Source of the DNA: Tenrec ecaudatus
Taxonomy: Eukaryota > Chordata > Mammalia > Afrosoricida > Tenrecidae
Length of the DNA stretch: 64,000 bases
Assembly (NCBI RefSeq): GCF_050624435.1
Contig: NC_134536.1
Location: 7,816,758 to 7,880,757, forward strand
Direction of reading: 5' to 3'
Part shown: positions 21,371 through 31,802 of the stretch, in pieces
Numbering within the stretch: position 1 is the first letter of the stretch
Layout of the letters: every line of letters begins with the position of its first letter
Made by a program: the position numbers and the translations under genes
Notes under the pieces: model-generated
The model's input: the letters and a program-made list of their open reading frames with translations, nothing else
Databases searched by the model: none
What the model was told of the DNA's origin: nothing

Positions 21371-23732
21371 AATAGAGATGAGAACCCCAAATGAATATTC
21401 TCAATCGCCTTCTGAAAATTCCTTTCTCTATGAAACACTGATAAGAACTGAGAATGGAGCGTACCTTCCTGGGACTTTGTTGGGGCGCTGCCACTCTACA
21501 ATGTAATCAACGAGACGGGATGGGACTGTAATCAGCAATCCTGGGCTCCTACACTCACACACACGTTTGGTTGAAATACATACATACAACTGGACGTTGT
21601 CCAGGTTTAACATGTGGTTCAAATTAAGCATATAAGCATTGTTCTTTTGGAAAAAATCTCAGGGAAAAAAAAATCTCCTTAGAAACAGCAACTAAACCAA
21701 TCTCAGCTCCCAGCTGGCTTCGTTATTCTCTTGTCCTCAATATAATGAAAACTTTCCAGCATCTATACCCAAACAATTTGGGGGGAACTTGTTCTGTATA
21801 AAAGTTAAAGTACTTAACTGCCTGAAATACTCTTAAGTACTTAACCATGCCAGCCCAATGTATTATTTTATAATTAGTACAAACCGTTAGGACTTCCCTC
21901 GTTAAGGATGTTGTTAACCCTGAAATAAAGGGTGGAAACCCGCCTATTATATAGGTAATAGGGCATCTTGCAACGTTTAAATTGTACAGTGCGAGGAGAG
22001 GCTACTAACAGGCAGCATTTTGATCACGCCCGCCTGGTCTCTGCGCCCACAGCTGCCCCCTCCCAAGGGCTTTGTCTGGTCCTGCCCCTTGATTAGAGCT
22101 AGTCCTCCCAGCCTCAGATTCCTTCCTGCCCCCGTGCCTCTGCGCCTGGGCCCCAAGGTCTGTAGCTCTGACTTCAGGAAACGGGCTCTTTCCACCACCT
22201 CCTGAGAAACACCGGAATGGCCAGAATCACTACCTTCTTCCCCTGAACAATTCTCTTGATGCTTAAAAAACATATTACTGAATCTCTCCAAAGAATCAGC
22301 ACTTACTTCAAGTGCTACTTGGGGCCAGAGACTTTGGGAAACATGCCTGAGTTGGCCTTGCCTTTCCTCACCGCCCCCCCCCCCCATCCTCCCCCAGAGA
22401 CCTGGCCTCTCCCTGTATGAGAAGGTAGTTACAGCAGCTGCTGAGATGGCCCCTCCAGCCAGCTTCCTGTCGCCCCACCCCCACCCTCACTCCCCAATAA
22501 CTCATTACACCAGGAATGTACCCCTGCCTACTACCCCCACCCAGGGGAGGGAGAGAACTTCTCCCCCACCTAGCAGCCCCTGACCTCCCTTTCTCCTGGC
22601 TCCTTCAGGCCAGTAGGTAAAAAAACCTCAGGTTCTGAATGCTGAGCTTGGGGGAGAGGCCGTTTCCTAGGAAATCTAGCTCTAGTCTCTAAAGTGCCGG
22701 TGAAATGGTGTACCTGGGCTCTGCTGGGTTGGCGGTGGCCCCAGGCACCGAACCACAATAAGCAGGGAACAGTGGTTACAAATTTCTAACAGCCAACTAA
22801 CTCACTGCCATTTGGAATATGAGTCTGGCTGCCAGGAGGGTTTGCCTCTCTGAGCACATGGAGTTGGGTGAACTATTTACACCAAGTAGCCACCAAGGCA
22901 GGCATGAAATGGCGCTGAGCACACTGCTTCGAGGGCACTTGCACGTGAGCTCGCCAGACTGGGTTTCAAAAATGATCTCGTCAGACTGGGTTTCAAAAAT
23001 GATCAGTTCATATGTGCACGCCCCAAATAGGCACTAGGGTCAGCAAACTTTTTTTTTTTCCGGCCTGTTTTCTCATTAAAATTCACAGCTTTTTGACACT
23101 TCTCAAAACAAAAACCTTTAAGCTGAGGTATCAATTTCATACAGGAACAGGGAGGAAGAGGTTCCCCTTGCAGGTAGGTACTGCGTTTAAAGCAGAGATG
23201 GAGGATAGAGGGGCAGGAGGGGGGAAGGGGGGTGGAAAAATCTCTGAACACCAGGACAATTCCTCAGGGAAAAGAAGTGGAGCAGAGCCCAGGTGTGAAT
23301 AGTCCAGTAGATTGGATGTCCATAGGGAAATGGGCAAAACACCTAAAACTGCAACTTTGAAGAAGCCAAGGGTCAGAAAAGGCACAGCTTACCATCCCAG
23401 CAATGCATAAAACCAAATCAACCAGACTCCCTGCCAGAATTAGAGCTCCTTTATTGTGAAATACATAACACAATAAAGGAGTAAGATAGCATGATGATCA
23501 AATTTGGGTGTTGAGTATCTTCTAGAAAGTTACCCTTCTACGTACTACTTAGCTGGCTCCTAAGAGTATTTCAGGATTTATGAGTTGGGAGCAGAGTGCA
23601 TTTGTAGGCTAGGGAGTTCTGCAGTTTGTATCAGAATGAATCATCAAAGGCATCTCAGAGTGCAAAAGATTGTTACAAGCATTCTTGATGTTGTGTTTCT
23701 GTGTTTGAGTGTGACTGAAGACTATAGCTAAG
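21371..23732. other. IGF2R intron 1, no recognised element
   Basis: Mixed sequence including a C-rich run near 22373-22385. Apart from a small tandem duplication (22950-23003) I identify neither exon nor mobile element. A region near 23035-23090 may be the start of a decayed hAT repeat. Confidence 0.45.
22950..23003. repeat. 27-bp tandem duplication
   Basis: Two abutting 27-bp units (CTCG[C/T]CAGACTGGGTTTC...) differing at one base. A recent local duplication of unknown significance. Confidence 0.95.
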
Positions 23733-23885
23733 CTCAAGCCCACTACCAGGGAGCCAATTCCAATTCATAGCAATTCTGTAAGACAGAATTGAACTGCCCT
23801 TATAGAAAACCTTTATCCCCAGGAGTGGCTGGCCTTGAGGTTAGCAGCCCAACTCAGAACTCCTAATGTGATCAGGGCACCTTAC
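23733..23885 (-). mobile_element. AfroSINE, minus, diverged
   Basis: AGGGAGCCAATTCCAATTC, AGAATTGAACTGCCC, GAGGTTAGCAGCCCAACTC, and a degraded GGGCACC end. Confidence 0.75.
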
Positions 23886-24448
23886 AATGCGTACCAATGC
23901 TCATAACACTCTAGTCCCCAAAAGTATGTAAAGAGAAAAAAGATTCCATGTATAGATAGTCTGACTAGTCAGACGGGTCATTTCATATTGCGAAAGCAAG
24001 CCCCCACCACTACCAATCCCCACCCTTATCAGCCATGGCATCTGGGTCTACTCTGGAGGCCAAGTTTACCCTAACTATTGAGAAACAAATTCCAATTTTC
24101 TAACATCTTCAAAGGGACCGCCATCACCAACCCCGCTTAATTCCTTTCTTATGGATGTTTCGCCCAGCCAGCAACTCTGACCTTGCTTCAGAGATACCAA
24201 GGGCTTCTAAGTTGCCACCTTTCTCTTTATCAAGCACGTGTTCCTGGAGCAACTATGTATCTCATGGCGGCTAACTGGCTTCCCTGCTCCCCTTTCTGCC
24301 CCGCCCTCCCAAAATGAGAGGGAAAGAAATCGCGAACGCGGGCCTTGCCTAAGGGTGGCTGTTGTAACCTTTGTCTTTCTCTCCTCCTAATGCTGGTTCC
24401 TGCAACTTCTCAACTCCAGTGTGCTCCTAAGAACAACTCGGAGACAAA

Positions 24449-24650
24449 GGAAACCCACCCCCTCTGCCACGCAGTCCATTCCGACGCAGAGCGACCCTAC
24501 CATGGACAGAAACGAACTGCCCCCGGAAAAATTCCGAGTGTGAATCTTTACAGAATCGGGCACTTTCGGCTTTCTCCCTCCAAGTGGTTAATGGGGTTTG
24601 AACCGCTAACCTTCAGGTTAGCAGAAGGGAAGGATAAGGGCCTCATCCCC
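24449..24650 (-). mobile_element. AfroSINE, minus, about 0.6 kb inside the promoter island edge
   Basis: Tail end AAACCCACCCCCTCTGCCACG, CATTCCGACGCAGAGCGACC, then GGGGTTTGAACCGCTAACC and GGTTAGCAG. It retains more CpG than most copies. Confidence 0.8.
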
Positions 24651-25594
24651 GTGCCACACACTAAAACTTCAGCTCCACTTAGAAGGGCCTTCCTTTCATT
24701 CTGCGAAGGAACGTGCGAGCGCCCGGGGACCTCGTCGGGCTCACCAGAGGCTGGCTGTTCGCTACTCTTTCAAAACTTTTCACTAGGTTTCCATTTTTTT
24801 TCGAAAGTTTAGAAAAGAAAGGAAAGCTTGGATTTCCGGTCATCCCAAATCGTCCCGCGAAGGCGAGTCACACAATTCACAGGACTGGAAGTTCCCGCCG
24901 CGTGACCCAGCCAGCACTCCGTGGGGTGAGCCGCGCGGGTTCCCAGGGCGAAGGCTCCACAGGCAGCCCAATCACCCCGACACAATGACATCATGTGAGC
25001 AACTAGACAGGAAGCTATGACTGGAGAGGTGACGGCTGAAATCTTGACAGCAGAATAGGGGATAACCACCACCCATTCCCCCAATTTAAAAAAAAAAAAA
25101 AACGTTTTTTGAGTCGTCTACTGCAGAGAAGCCCTCCACGACTTTAAAAAGAAACTGGAACCCCACATGGAGGAAATCACTCAGAAATGAAAGCAAACCC
25201 AGCCGGCCCCAAGCCATGGTGGGCTGCCACTCACTGGTAAGTCTCTCCCAAGCCCAGGGACCCCACCCAAGCCCCTCGCTGGTGGGATGAGGACGGAGCA
25301 AAGACGCCGTTCCTGCCCCCTGCAACTTTCCCCGGCGTGCTGCGGACTGCGCTCGGGCTGTCTGTCACCGGGCTGCGACAGGACAGCGCACCGAGCGGCC
25401 CCTCACTTAGGGACAGCTACAAGTGGTCCGGGCCAGAGGGCGTGGGGAGCCAGCACCCCACGCGCGGAAGCAGAGGAACCTCGGTCGCGGCTCCCTGGCC
25501 AGCACGCGGCCAACTTTCCCTGCCGGGGTGGGGTGAGAAATGGACCGGGACCAGCGCGGGACCCCCGGGTCGAGCGCGGCCGCCGACGACCCAC

Positions 25595-25737
25595 CTGCAC
25601 AGCTCCGAGAAGCCGGCGCCCTGGGCCGCGGCGCCTGGGCCCCGCGGGCCGCCGATCGCCGAGACGAACAGCAGCAGCTGCAGCAGGAGCGGGGCGCGCA
25701 GCGGGCGAGCGGCGAGCGCGGGCCGGGCGGCCACCAT
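25595..25737 (-). CDS. IGF2R: IGF2R exon 1 coding part (signal peptide)
   Basis: Minus-strand ATG at 25737-25735 in good context (GCGATGG). Forty-seven codons plus two bases end at 25595 with a donor reading TGC AG|GTGGGT. The product starts MVAARPALAARPLRAP, then a leucine-rich core (LLLQLLLFVSAIGG), and ends GAGFSELC with serine completed by exon 2. It is a classical signal peptide: arginine-rich n-region, hydrophobic core and an Ala/Gly-rich cleavage region near residue 40. The human receptor has a similar arginine-rich start, LLLLQLLLLVAA core and a PELCS end. It targets the receptor into the endoplasmic reticulum as a type I membrane protein. The start is chosen because it gives this signal peptide and no in-frame ATG precedes it. 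Exon 2 lies 18.8 kb away; later exons are outside the window. Confidence 0.95.
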
Positions 25738-25907
25738 CGCTGCGGGCTCGGGGCGGCCGCGGCCGGGACGGGGTCGCGCCGCCAGGGCGGAGGCGGTGGT
25801 GGTGCGGAGACGCTGGAGCTGCGGAGCGGCAGGAGCGGCGGCGACGGCAGCTGCGAGCGGCTCGGCTGAGCTCGGCGGCGGCGGCGGCGGCTACCCAAGA
25901 ACCGCGC

Positions 25908-25998
25908 GTCACGTGAGCACGCGGCGCCGCCCCCTTCCGTCACGTGACCGTCTTGTTCAGGTGATCCTGGCGCTCTTGCCCGGGGCGCGTCACGTGAA
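25908..25998. promoter_or_regulatory. Three GTCACGTGA boxes in IGF2R promoter
   Basis: GTCACGTGAG at 25908-25917, GTCACGTGAC at 25939-25948 and GTCACGTGAA at 25989-25998, 31 and 50 bp apart, between 170 and 265 bp upstream of the start codon. All share GTCACGTGA, matching the TFEB/TFE3 CLEAR consensus (GTCACGTGAC) found at lysosomal genes and also the USF/MYC E-box. IGF2R delivers lysosomal enzymes, so CLEAR control is plausible. Sites are seen; the factor is inferred. Confidence 0.8.
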
Positions 25999-26169
25999 GC
26001 CTGGCACTGCGCCCGGGTGGCTGGGCGGGCTGGCCCAGGTGTGAGCGGGAGGCACGAGGGCCAGATTGTCCGCCCAGCCTCAGTTTCCCCTCCGCTGCTC
26101 CCATGGGGTTATCACAGGAGCTCTTCCCAACATAGAATCACCATTTCCCATCTACCAGGTACCGCAGAA

Positions 26170-26368
26170 AAGCTGGTGATACAGTGGTTTCGTGTTGGTC
26201 TGCTAACCATAAGGTAACCCGTTGAAACCCACCAGCTGGTCCACCAGACAAAGAGGAGGTTTCCTACTCCAGTAAGGAGTTGCTGTCTGGGAAACCCACC
26301 AGGGCAGTTCTACCCTGCTCAAGAGGTTCACTATCAGTCGGAATCGATTCGCTGGCAGTAAGTTTGAC
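26170..26368 (+). mobile_element. AfroSINE, plus orientation, just upstream of IGF2R promoter
   Basis: ATACAGTGGTTTCGTGTTGG, CTGCTAACCATAAGG, GTTGAAACCCACCAGC, then GGGCAGTTCTACCCTG and tail TCAGTCGGAATCGATTCGC. Only about 110 bp beyond the island edge. Confidence 0.88.
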
Positions 26369-26379
26369 CAAGGTACACA

Positions 26380-26533
26380 GGAGCCCTGGTGGCAGAGCCC
26401 GCCAGTCGCTACCGCAAAGAGAGATAGGACTTTCAACTCCCTTCTGTAAATATTTACAGCCTAAGGAACCCACAAGGACAATTCTACCCTGTCCTCTAGG
26501 ATGTGAGTCCGAATCCACTTGATGTCAGTGAAC
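26380..26533 (+). mobile_element. AfroSINE, plus, short copy
   Basis: AGGAGCCCTGGTGGCAGAG, CGCTACCGCAAAGAGAG, ACAATTCTACCCTGTCC and tail GAGTCCGAATCCACTTG. The middle is deleted. Confidence 0.85.
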
Positions 26534-26772
26534 TTTTGAATACATGTACCAGGTACATCTACGGAATGGTAAATGGAAGCAAAGAAGACTTGGTAAAGTC
26601 TAGGGTCAGTGAACCAGGAAGGCCCTCAACAAGATGGACTGATACAATGGCTGCAGCAGTGGGCTCAGACAGAGTAACGATTGTGAAGGTGGGTCAGCAT
26701 GTTGGACCAGGTAGTGTTTTGTTCTGTTGTACCGAGTTGGAATTGATTCCGAGGCACCTAGCAACAACCAGG
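26534..26772 (+). mobile_element. RTE (BovB-like) LINE 3' end, plus
   Basis: The C-terminal ORF2 tail can be read as RVSEPGRPSTRWTDTMAAAV, characteristic of the afrotherian RTE, then GTTGTACCGAGTTGGAATTG and the terminal GGCACCTAGCAACAACC. 5'-truncated and frameless. Confidence 0.82.
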
Positions 26773-26824
26773 TATAAGGAGAGTTGAGGACTTACTCGCA
26801 CCGCCTAGACACCCTCACAGCCCT

Positions 26825-27030
26825 GTTCTAGATCCGGGTTGGCCAGATTGGACAGGTGTCTCTTTTTCTATGTAAAGTTTTATTTGACCATACCCCTTCA
26901 CTTACGTATTCTCTATGGTTGATTTTTGTCTATGACAGCAGAGTTGAGTAGTTTACAACAGAGAGCACCTAGACCACAAAGCCTGGCATACTTTACTGCC
27001 CAGCCCTTTATAGAAAAATGTTGCATATCC
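26825..27030. mobile_element. hAT-Charlie-like MITE, diverged
   Basis: Shares with a common mammalian MER the order TAAAGTTTTATTTGACCATACC, ACGTATTCTCTATGG, GCAGAGTTGAGTAGTTTACAAC and AGCCCTTTATAGAAAAATGTTGC. Same family as 60455-60600. Subfamily name uncertain. Confidence 0.55.
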
Positions 27031-27038
27031 CTGTTCTG

Positions 27039-27232
27039 CTGAGCTCACTGCCATTGACTTGGTCATAGCCACCCTATAGGCCAGGTAGGACTATCCCTTG
27101 TGGGGTTCTGAGACTGTAACTGTTCATGGGAGTAGAAAGCCATGTCTTTCTCCTGTGGGAACAGCTGGTCATTTCCGACTGTCAACCTTGGGGATCACAG
27201 TCCAATGAGTTACCACTGTGCGACCAGGGCTC
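27039..27232 (-). mobile_element. AfroSINE, minus
   Basis: GAGCTCACTGCCATTGAC, CCACCCTATAGGCCAGGTAGG, GTCTTTCTCCTGTGGG, GTGCGACCAGGGCTC. Full length. Confidence 0.88.
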
Positions 27233-27233
27233 T

Positions 27234-27269
27234 TTCTCCATAAGGGGTTCATTCTCCATAAGGGGTTCC
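27234..27269. repeat. 18-bp tandem duplication
   Basis: TTCTCCATAAGGGGTTC is repeated with one intervening base, directly after the SINE at 27039-27232. Confidence 0.85.
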
Positions 27270-27306
27270 CAAAAGTGTGAAACTTGGACCACACTCATAG
27301 TATGTT

Positions 27307-27718
27307 GCTAAGAGACTAGAAGCTATGCCACTGATATTTCTAATACTAACCAAGTCACCCATGGTTGACAGGTTTCAGCAGAGCATCCAGACATATACAG
27401 ACTAGGAAGAAAGGCCTGCTGATTTACTGCCAATGAATGCCTTGTGGATCACAACAGAACATTGTCCAACTCAGTTGCTTGGATGTGTCAGCTTTGGGGA
27501 TCAATCGCTAGAGGAGGACATCATGTTTGGCGAAATAAAGGACCCAGTGAAGGCAAAGGAGACCCGTGGTGAGATGGATGGGCACAAGCGCCAAACCGGT
27601 GAACTCAAACATGACAGCAGCGGTGATGATGACAAAGGACCAGGCAATGTTCTGTTCTCTCCGAGAGTTCACCATGAACTGGAGTCAACTCAATGGCCAC
27701 TATGTATCCCTAAGTGAT
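27307..27718 (+). mobile_element. Internally deleted RTE: 5' end joined to 3' end
   Basis: The left half matches the 5' region of the RTE (GAAGCTATGCCACTGATATT, ACAGGTTTCAGCAGAGCATC, AACAGAACATTGTCC), as also seen in reverse at 56870-57095. The right half, from GGAGGACATCATGTTTGG, is the extreme 3' end with the C-terminal codons and ATGAACTGGAGTCAACTCAATGGC. The roughly 2.5 kb or more of coding region expected between is missing. The product is a SINE-sized RTE derivative of about 410 bp. Confidence 0.75.
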
Positions 27719-28431
27719 AAATAAAGCTACCTTGCCTGAAATTTTCGTCTAGATTAGTGAGTCAATGTTAAATGTCTTGTGTGTGATGGCCTCCTGATAA
27801 CAGGAGAATGTCCTGGTTCTCGAATGATACATACTGAGTGTCATGATGTCTGCAACTTCCAAATAGTTGAGTTTAGAAAGGGGAGGGGGACTTTATTATA
27901 GTAAGTTAATGTCAAAATATTAACAATTGGTACATGTAGGTTGCCCTACCTTGCTAGGACTATCATGATAAAATCCTCCAGATGAGTGCCTTTAAGAACA
28001 GAAAGTTGTGATCTCCCGTTTTGGGAAGCTCGAAACCCAAATCATGCCCTCGGTGCTGGAGGGAGGTCCTTCATAGCTACTTGTAACCTTTGGGATTCCA
28101 CGAGTTACTGATAAATCTGACTCCATCATCACATGGACTGTACGCACTCTTTATAAGGCGTCACTTGGAAGGAAGTAGGCTTATGCTCCACTGTACTCTT
28201 GGTGTGACCTGATTAACATAAAAGCTCTTCCCAAACCACCTCGGATTCTCTGGTGCCAGTATTAGGACTCCAACTGATCTTTATGGAATGTGGATTCCAC
28301 CTCTGTTGTAGGTGGAGAATGCACCATCTTGTTTCACTATTCTCCCAACTTCTCTGTAGGGAAGATGGATAGGTATCGTGTGATAGAGGATAGATATCAT
28401 GTGATAGAAGAGAGGCTTTGGGGCTTGGGTT
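27719..28431. other. Intergenic, no recognised element
   Basis: Upstream flank of IGF2R. A small 24-bp imperfect tandem repeat (GATAGGTATCGTGTGATAGAG type) lies near 28372-28412. Nothing else identified. Confidence 0.5.
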
Positions 28432-28614
28432 AGCCAAAAACCCATTGACATCGAGTAGATTCTGACTCAAAGTGAACCTATAAGGCAGAGCAGCACTGCC
28501 ACCGCCAAAGGGTTTCTGAGGCTGTAAATCATTATGGAACCAGATTGTTGTTTGAACTGCCAACCTTTCCATTGACTGCCAAGGGCTTTAACCACTGAAT
28601 CACCAGGGTTCCTT
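28432..28614 (-). mobile_element. AfroSINE, minus
   Basis: AAAACCCATTGACATCGAG, TTCTGACTCAAAGTG, TTTAACCACTGAATCACCAGGG. Confidence 0.85.
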
Positions 28615-28784
28615 GTGGCCAGAGGATTTGCTAAATCCTTACATTAGAAAACATAACCTTTCCCTTAAAGGGCTTATCATTTAGTAGGTAAAGGAGTCAA
28701 CTTGATATTTTATAGCCCTTTAACTTTTCGGGGAGCCAAGGAGCCCACCTTCTTGATACACAAAGTTGGCCTCCCACCCTCCAA

Positions 28785-28976
28785 AAGAACTCCCTGCCAT
28801 CGAGTCCATTCTAACTCATAATGACCAACAGGACACAGCAGAACTGCCCTGTGGGTTTTCCAGACTGTACGCCACACTTTACCAGGGTAGAAAGGGTCTG
28901 AGCAGCTGGTGGCTTTAAATGGCCAACTCTGCAGTTAGCAGTCCATTGTGTAACCCACTATGCCACCAAGGCACCT
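28785..28976 (-). mobile_element. AfroSINE, minus
   Basis: AACTCCCTGCCATCGAGTCC, GCAGAACTGCCCTGTGGG, GCAGTTAGCAGTCCATTG, CACTATGCCACCAAGGC. Confidence 0.9.
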
Positions 28977-29410
28977 CTGGCTTCCCGTGGGCCCTGTGCA
29001 TTCACTCTGTAAACCCCCCCCGCCCCCTCTCCCCGTGCCACCCCTGCATGGTATGTGGGGTCCTCATCCCCTGGGCTGTGAGTCCACGTGGCTAATAAAC
29101 TGTCAATCTCAGCCGTCCAATGTGTCCAGTCATTCAATCACCTGAGGGCAGCAATCTCTCCCTCACCTTGGAGGTGACTAGGAGGCAATTAAACCAATCA
29201 GTGACCAATTAATGTGTTAAACGCACCTAAGAAAGTAAGCTAAGAGTTAGTGAAAGTAAATTTTACACTCAGCTCTGCTGTTATCTTACTGTGAGAAACC
29301 AGCAAGTCACTGGCCCGGAAAGGACGTTATTTTTACCCTTCTCTTTGTGCTAGCATTCTGCATTCTTCCTTGGGGCTATAGAGTTTAAAGTACAGGGCAC
29401 TCATGAGGCA

Positions 29411-29438
29411 TACACACACACACACACACACACACACC
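29411..29438. repeat. (CA)n microsatellite
   Basis: About fourteen CA dinucleotides. Confidence 0.95.
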
Positions 29439-29892
29439 AGTGTGCAGAATGCATTTCTTAGCTGGTGCCCTGAAGGAGTCACTTTGCTGTCTTCTTGCTG
29501 GGGTTTGAGGGCTTGAGGATGCTTGTGCTCTGCTTCCCTTTCTAAAACAGTAGATATCAATAGATAGAACACAAATGACGTAAGCTCTGTGGGGCCCCCG
29601 TAACTTGAGAGGGCGCAAAGAGGCTGGGGACCCGCTGACCTGCCTATATCTGTCCTTGACCTGTCGACCTCGGAACTGGAAGGTTCTGTTCCTGGCTACC
29701 AAATAAAGCCACCGCTGCCATAAAGCAAGTCACTTACACGTTTCTGGTTTCAGAAAGCTATTTGACGCTGGACTGTGGAACAGCCTAATGGGGGAAGTCA
29801 GAAAAAGTGTGAGAATGCCCCATGTGCCGCAGAGACAGAACAGGAGAGCCCGCTACCGGAAAGGTGGCGTGGAGAAACTTGCTCAAACCCAA

Positions 29893-30085
29893 ACCTAAAC
29901 CCTCGCTGCCATCAAGTCCATGCTGATTGCCCAGCAACCCTATGGGACAGGGCAGAACTGCCCGTGTGAGCTTCTGAGACTGTACTCTGAGCCAGAGGAG
30001 AAAGCTGGCGGAATGGCTGGTGGTTTTGAGCCATTGACCTGTGGTTAACAGCCCAGGTTGTAACCACCACAGCACCAGGGCTCCT
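29893..30085 (-). mobile_element. AfroSINE, minus
   Basis: AAACCCTCGCTGCCATCAAG, GGGCAGAACTGCCCGTGTG, GTGGTTAACAGCCCAGG, CACAGCACCAGGGCTCC. Confidence 0.92.
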
Positions 30086-30494
30086 CTGCTCAATACAGAG
30101 TTGCTCCAAACCTTCAGTGTGATGTTATTTATTGATTTCTTTTTTAAGTGCAGTTTCTGCCTTACTTTCCAGGTGCACTTTATAGCACGGCCCCACCCAC
30201 ATCTCTCACTCGTTTCCCAGGGATCGAGATCTTTGTCATCAAGGGTTGTAAAGCGGTGAGGAGGGTGCCCTTTGGTTTTAGAATGCATTTTTCTAATGGG
30301 TCTGTTTAAATAAGTCCTGCCAACGTTCCCACTAAAATTACAGTTGCTAAGTGAGCAGGGCGGGAATCTTCCCACCACCCAAGACCTACAGACACCCTCT
30401 CCCCAAAGAGCCAGGCTTCCCTGTGGGGATAACAAATGCCAGAGGCTGTTGGTGCAGGCTGGCCAGCGACTTCTCCAGGAAGCAGACTCTACAG

Positions 30495-30721
30495 CAGAGA
30501 TCCTCAAACTTTTTAAACAGGGGGCCAGTTCACTGTCCCTCAGACCGTTGGAAGGCGGACTATAGTGTTGTTTGTTTTTTAAAACAACTATGCACAAATT
30601 CCTCTGCACATATCTTATTATAAAGTAAAAAAAACAAAACAGGGCAAAAACACCTGGCGGGCGGGATAAATGTCCTTGGCGGGCCGCATGTGACCCGTGA
30701 GCCATAGTTTGAGGACGCCTG
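30495..30721. mobile_element. hAT MITE resembling OposCharlie1 (OC1), with exact 8-bp TSD
   Basis: 227 bp from CAGAGATCCTCAAACTTTT to AGTTTGAGGACGCCTG, imperfect terminal inverted repeats. It is flanked by identical 8-bp duplications CTCTACAG (30487-30494 and 30722-30729), the hAT hallmark. The interior includes GGGGCCAGTTCACTGTCCC, ACATATCTTATTATAAAG and GGCGGGCCGCATGTGACCC. The second copy is at 42814-43042. It has no coding capacity and must have been moved by a hAT transposase in trans. Family name from memory. Confidence 0.88.
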
Positions 30722-30729
30722 CTCTACAG

Positions 30730-31603
30730 ACCAGCTGCCTGGATCCATCTCTTTCCTTGGCCTTTGGCTTTGCATCTTAAAAGCTGTGCTTTGCTTTTAA
30801 GTAATTCGACTCTCCTTTGCAACATGTCTGCAGTGTAATCACTGAGCAGTTCTTACAATGACTTCCTGTTTCTCAAGAGCACTCTGCTGGGCGCTTGTGT
30901 TTCAGAAGTCAGAGTGGCTACCTATGGGGTGGGCTCATTACTCATAGATTCTTGCTTCACATTTTCTGGCCCCGCTGACTCCACGGAGATGGCGTGGTTG
31001 TCACACCACAGGGGCTACATTGCTACCAAAGGGACAGGGAATGCTGGCAAGAGGCACAGGAGCACCAGGGTGGGTCTCCTGATGGCCTTAGCACCCCTTC
31101 AAATCTTTCCCTTGTGTCAACCCGGCCAGACTGGGGCTCAGGTCTGTCCTCAGCTCAGCGCTGACTGCTTCAGGTCAAAGAGAGAAATGAGATGCACTAA
31201 AAAGCACAATGAGACCGGCAAGTACACATTTCCCTCCAACTGACCCTCACTGGCTGTTTAATCATTCACAAACTGGGCGCCTTCCTAGGGAGGAGGTGGA
31301 GGGTGGGAGTTGGAGAGGGGTCCTCCCCAGGAGATGCAAAGTTCAGCAGACAAATGGTTCCTGAGTGTGTTTACAAAAGATACTTGCCTGTCTTTGCCTA
31401 GTTGTTGCATCAACCATACATGATATAGAATAGCCAGAGCCAGGATACATTCAAGATGAGCCTCGTCTAGAAAAGAGCCGAGCGGGCTGAAACAGACCGT
31501 CTAGAATCCACCGCAATCAGTCCCCAAAGGGCCTGAGAGACACGGAACAATAAAGCCCCTGCCTTAAAGACACGCACAGCATTCCAGGAATGCCCCCTTC
31601 CCA
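30730..31603. other. Intergenic, no recognised element
   Basis: Upstream flank; no exon-like frame with a known domain and no repeat I can name. Confidence 0.5.
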
Positions 31604-31802
31604 CCAAGCCCAGGTAGCGCAGGGGGTTAAGTGTTGGACTACTCACTGAAAGGTAGGTGGTTCAAACCCACCAGCTCATCCACAGGAGAAAGATGGGGCT
31701 GTCTGCTTTGGTAAAGAGTACAGCCTTAGAAGCCCTATGGAGCGACTCCTCTGCCTTACATGACCACTATGAGTCGGGACCTACTGGGCGGCAGTGGGTT
31801 AT
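31604..31802 (+). mobile_element. AfroSINE, plus
   Basis: CCCAGGTAGCGCAGGGGG, GGTTCAAACCCACCAGC, GAGAAAGATGGGGCTG, and tail CCACTATGAGTCGGGACC ... GGCGGCAGTGGG. Clear A/B-box-like tRNA half. Confidence 0.9.

Larger units (their letters stand above)
6774..25594 (-). other. IGF2R: IGF2R intron 1
   Basis: An 18,821-bp intron between the GTGGGT donor of exon 1 and the TTCTTCAG acceptor of exon 2. It holds old repeats (MIR, L2-like, L1, MER20) and several AfroSINEs, listed separately. If an AIRN-like RNA exists it would be transcribed through all of it on the other strand. Confidence 0.93.
470..25740 (+). ncRNA. AIRN: Candidate AIRN-like antisense macro-RNA (minimum extent)
   Basis: Inferred only from location. 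If the intron 2 island is the AIRN promoter, its transcript would run on the plus strand, antisense to IGF2R, across exon 2, intron 1, exon 1 and the IGF2R promoter. In mouse the RNA is about 108 kb, mostly unspliced, low in conservation and repeat-rich, and its passage through the Igf2r promoter is what silences the gene in cis. The interval given is the minimum needed to reach the IGF2R promoter; a real transcript could go beyond the window. An ATTAAA at 2246-2251 soon after the island could instead end a short RNA. No exon structure can be read, and expression needs RNA evidence. Confidence 0.3.
25280..26060 (-). promoter_or_regulatory. IGF2R: IGF2R promoter CpG island
   Basis: A CpG-dense block covering IGF2R exon 1, its 5' UTR, the proximal promoter and the start of intron 1. 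No TATA box is seen. Stretches of GGCGGCGGCGG near the start and three CACGTG boxes upstream are typical of a broad housekeeping promoter. In mouse this island becomes methylated on the silenced paternal allele after antisense transcription across it; in humans it is generally unmethylated and the gene mostly biallelic. Confidence 0.9.

Noticed and set aside
25287..26044. Long plus and minus frames (up to 235 codons) over the IGF2R promoter island
   Set aside because: CpG-island shadows; the real coding part is the 47-codon IGF2R exon 1 on the minus strand.
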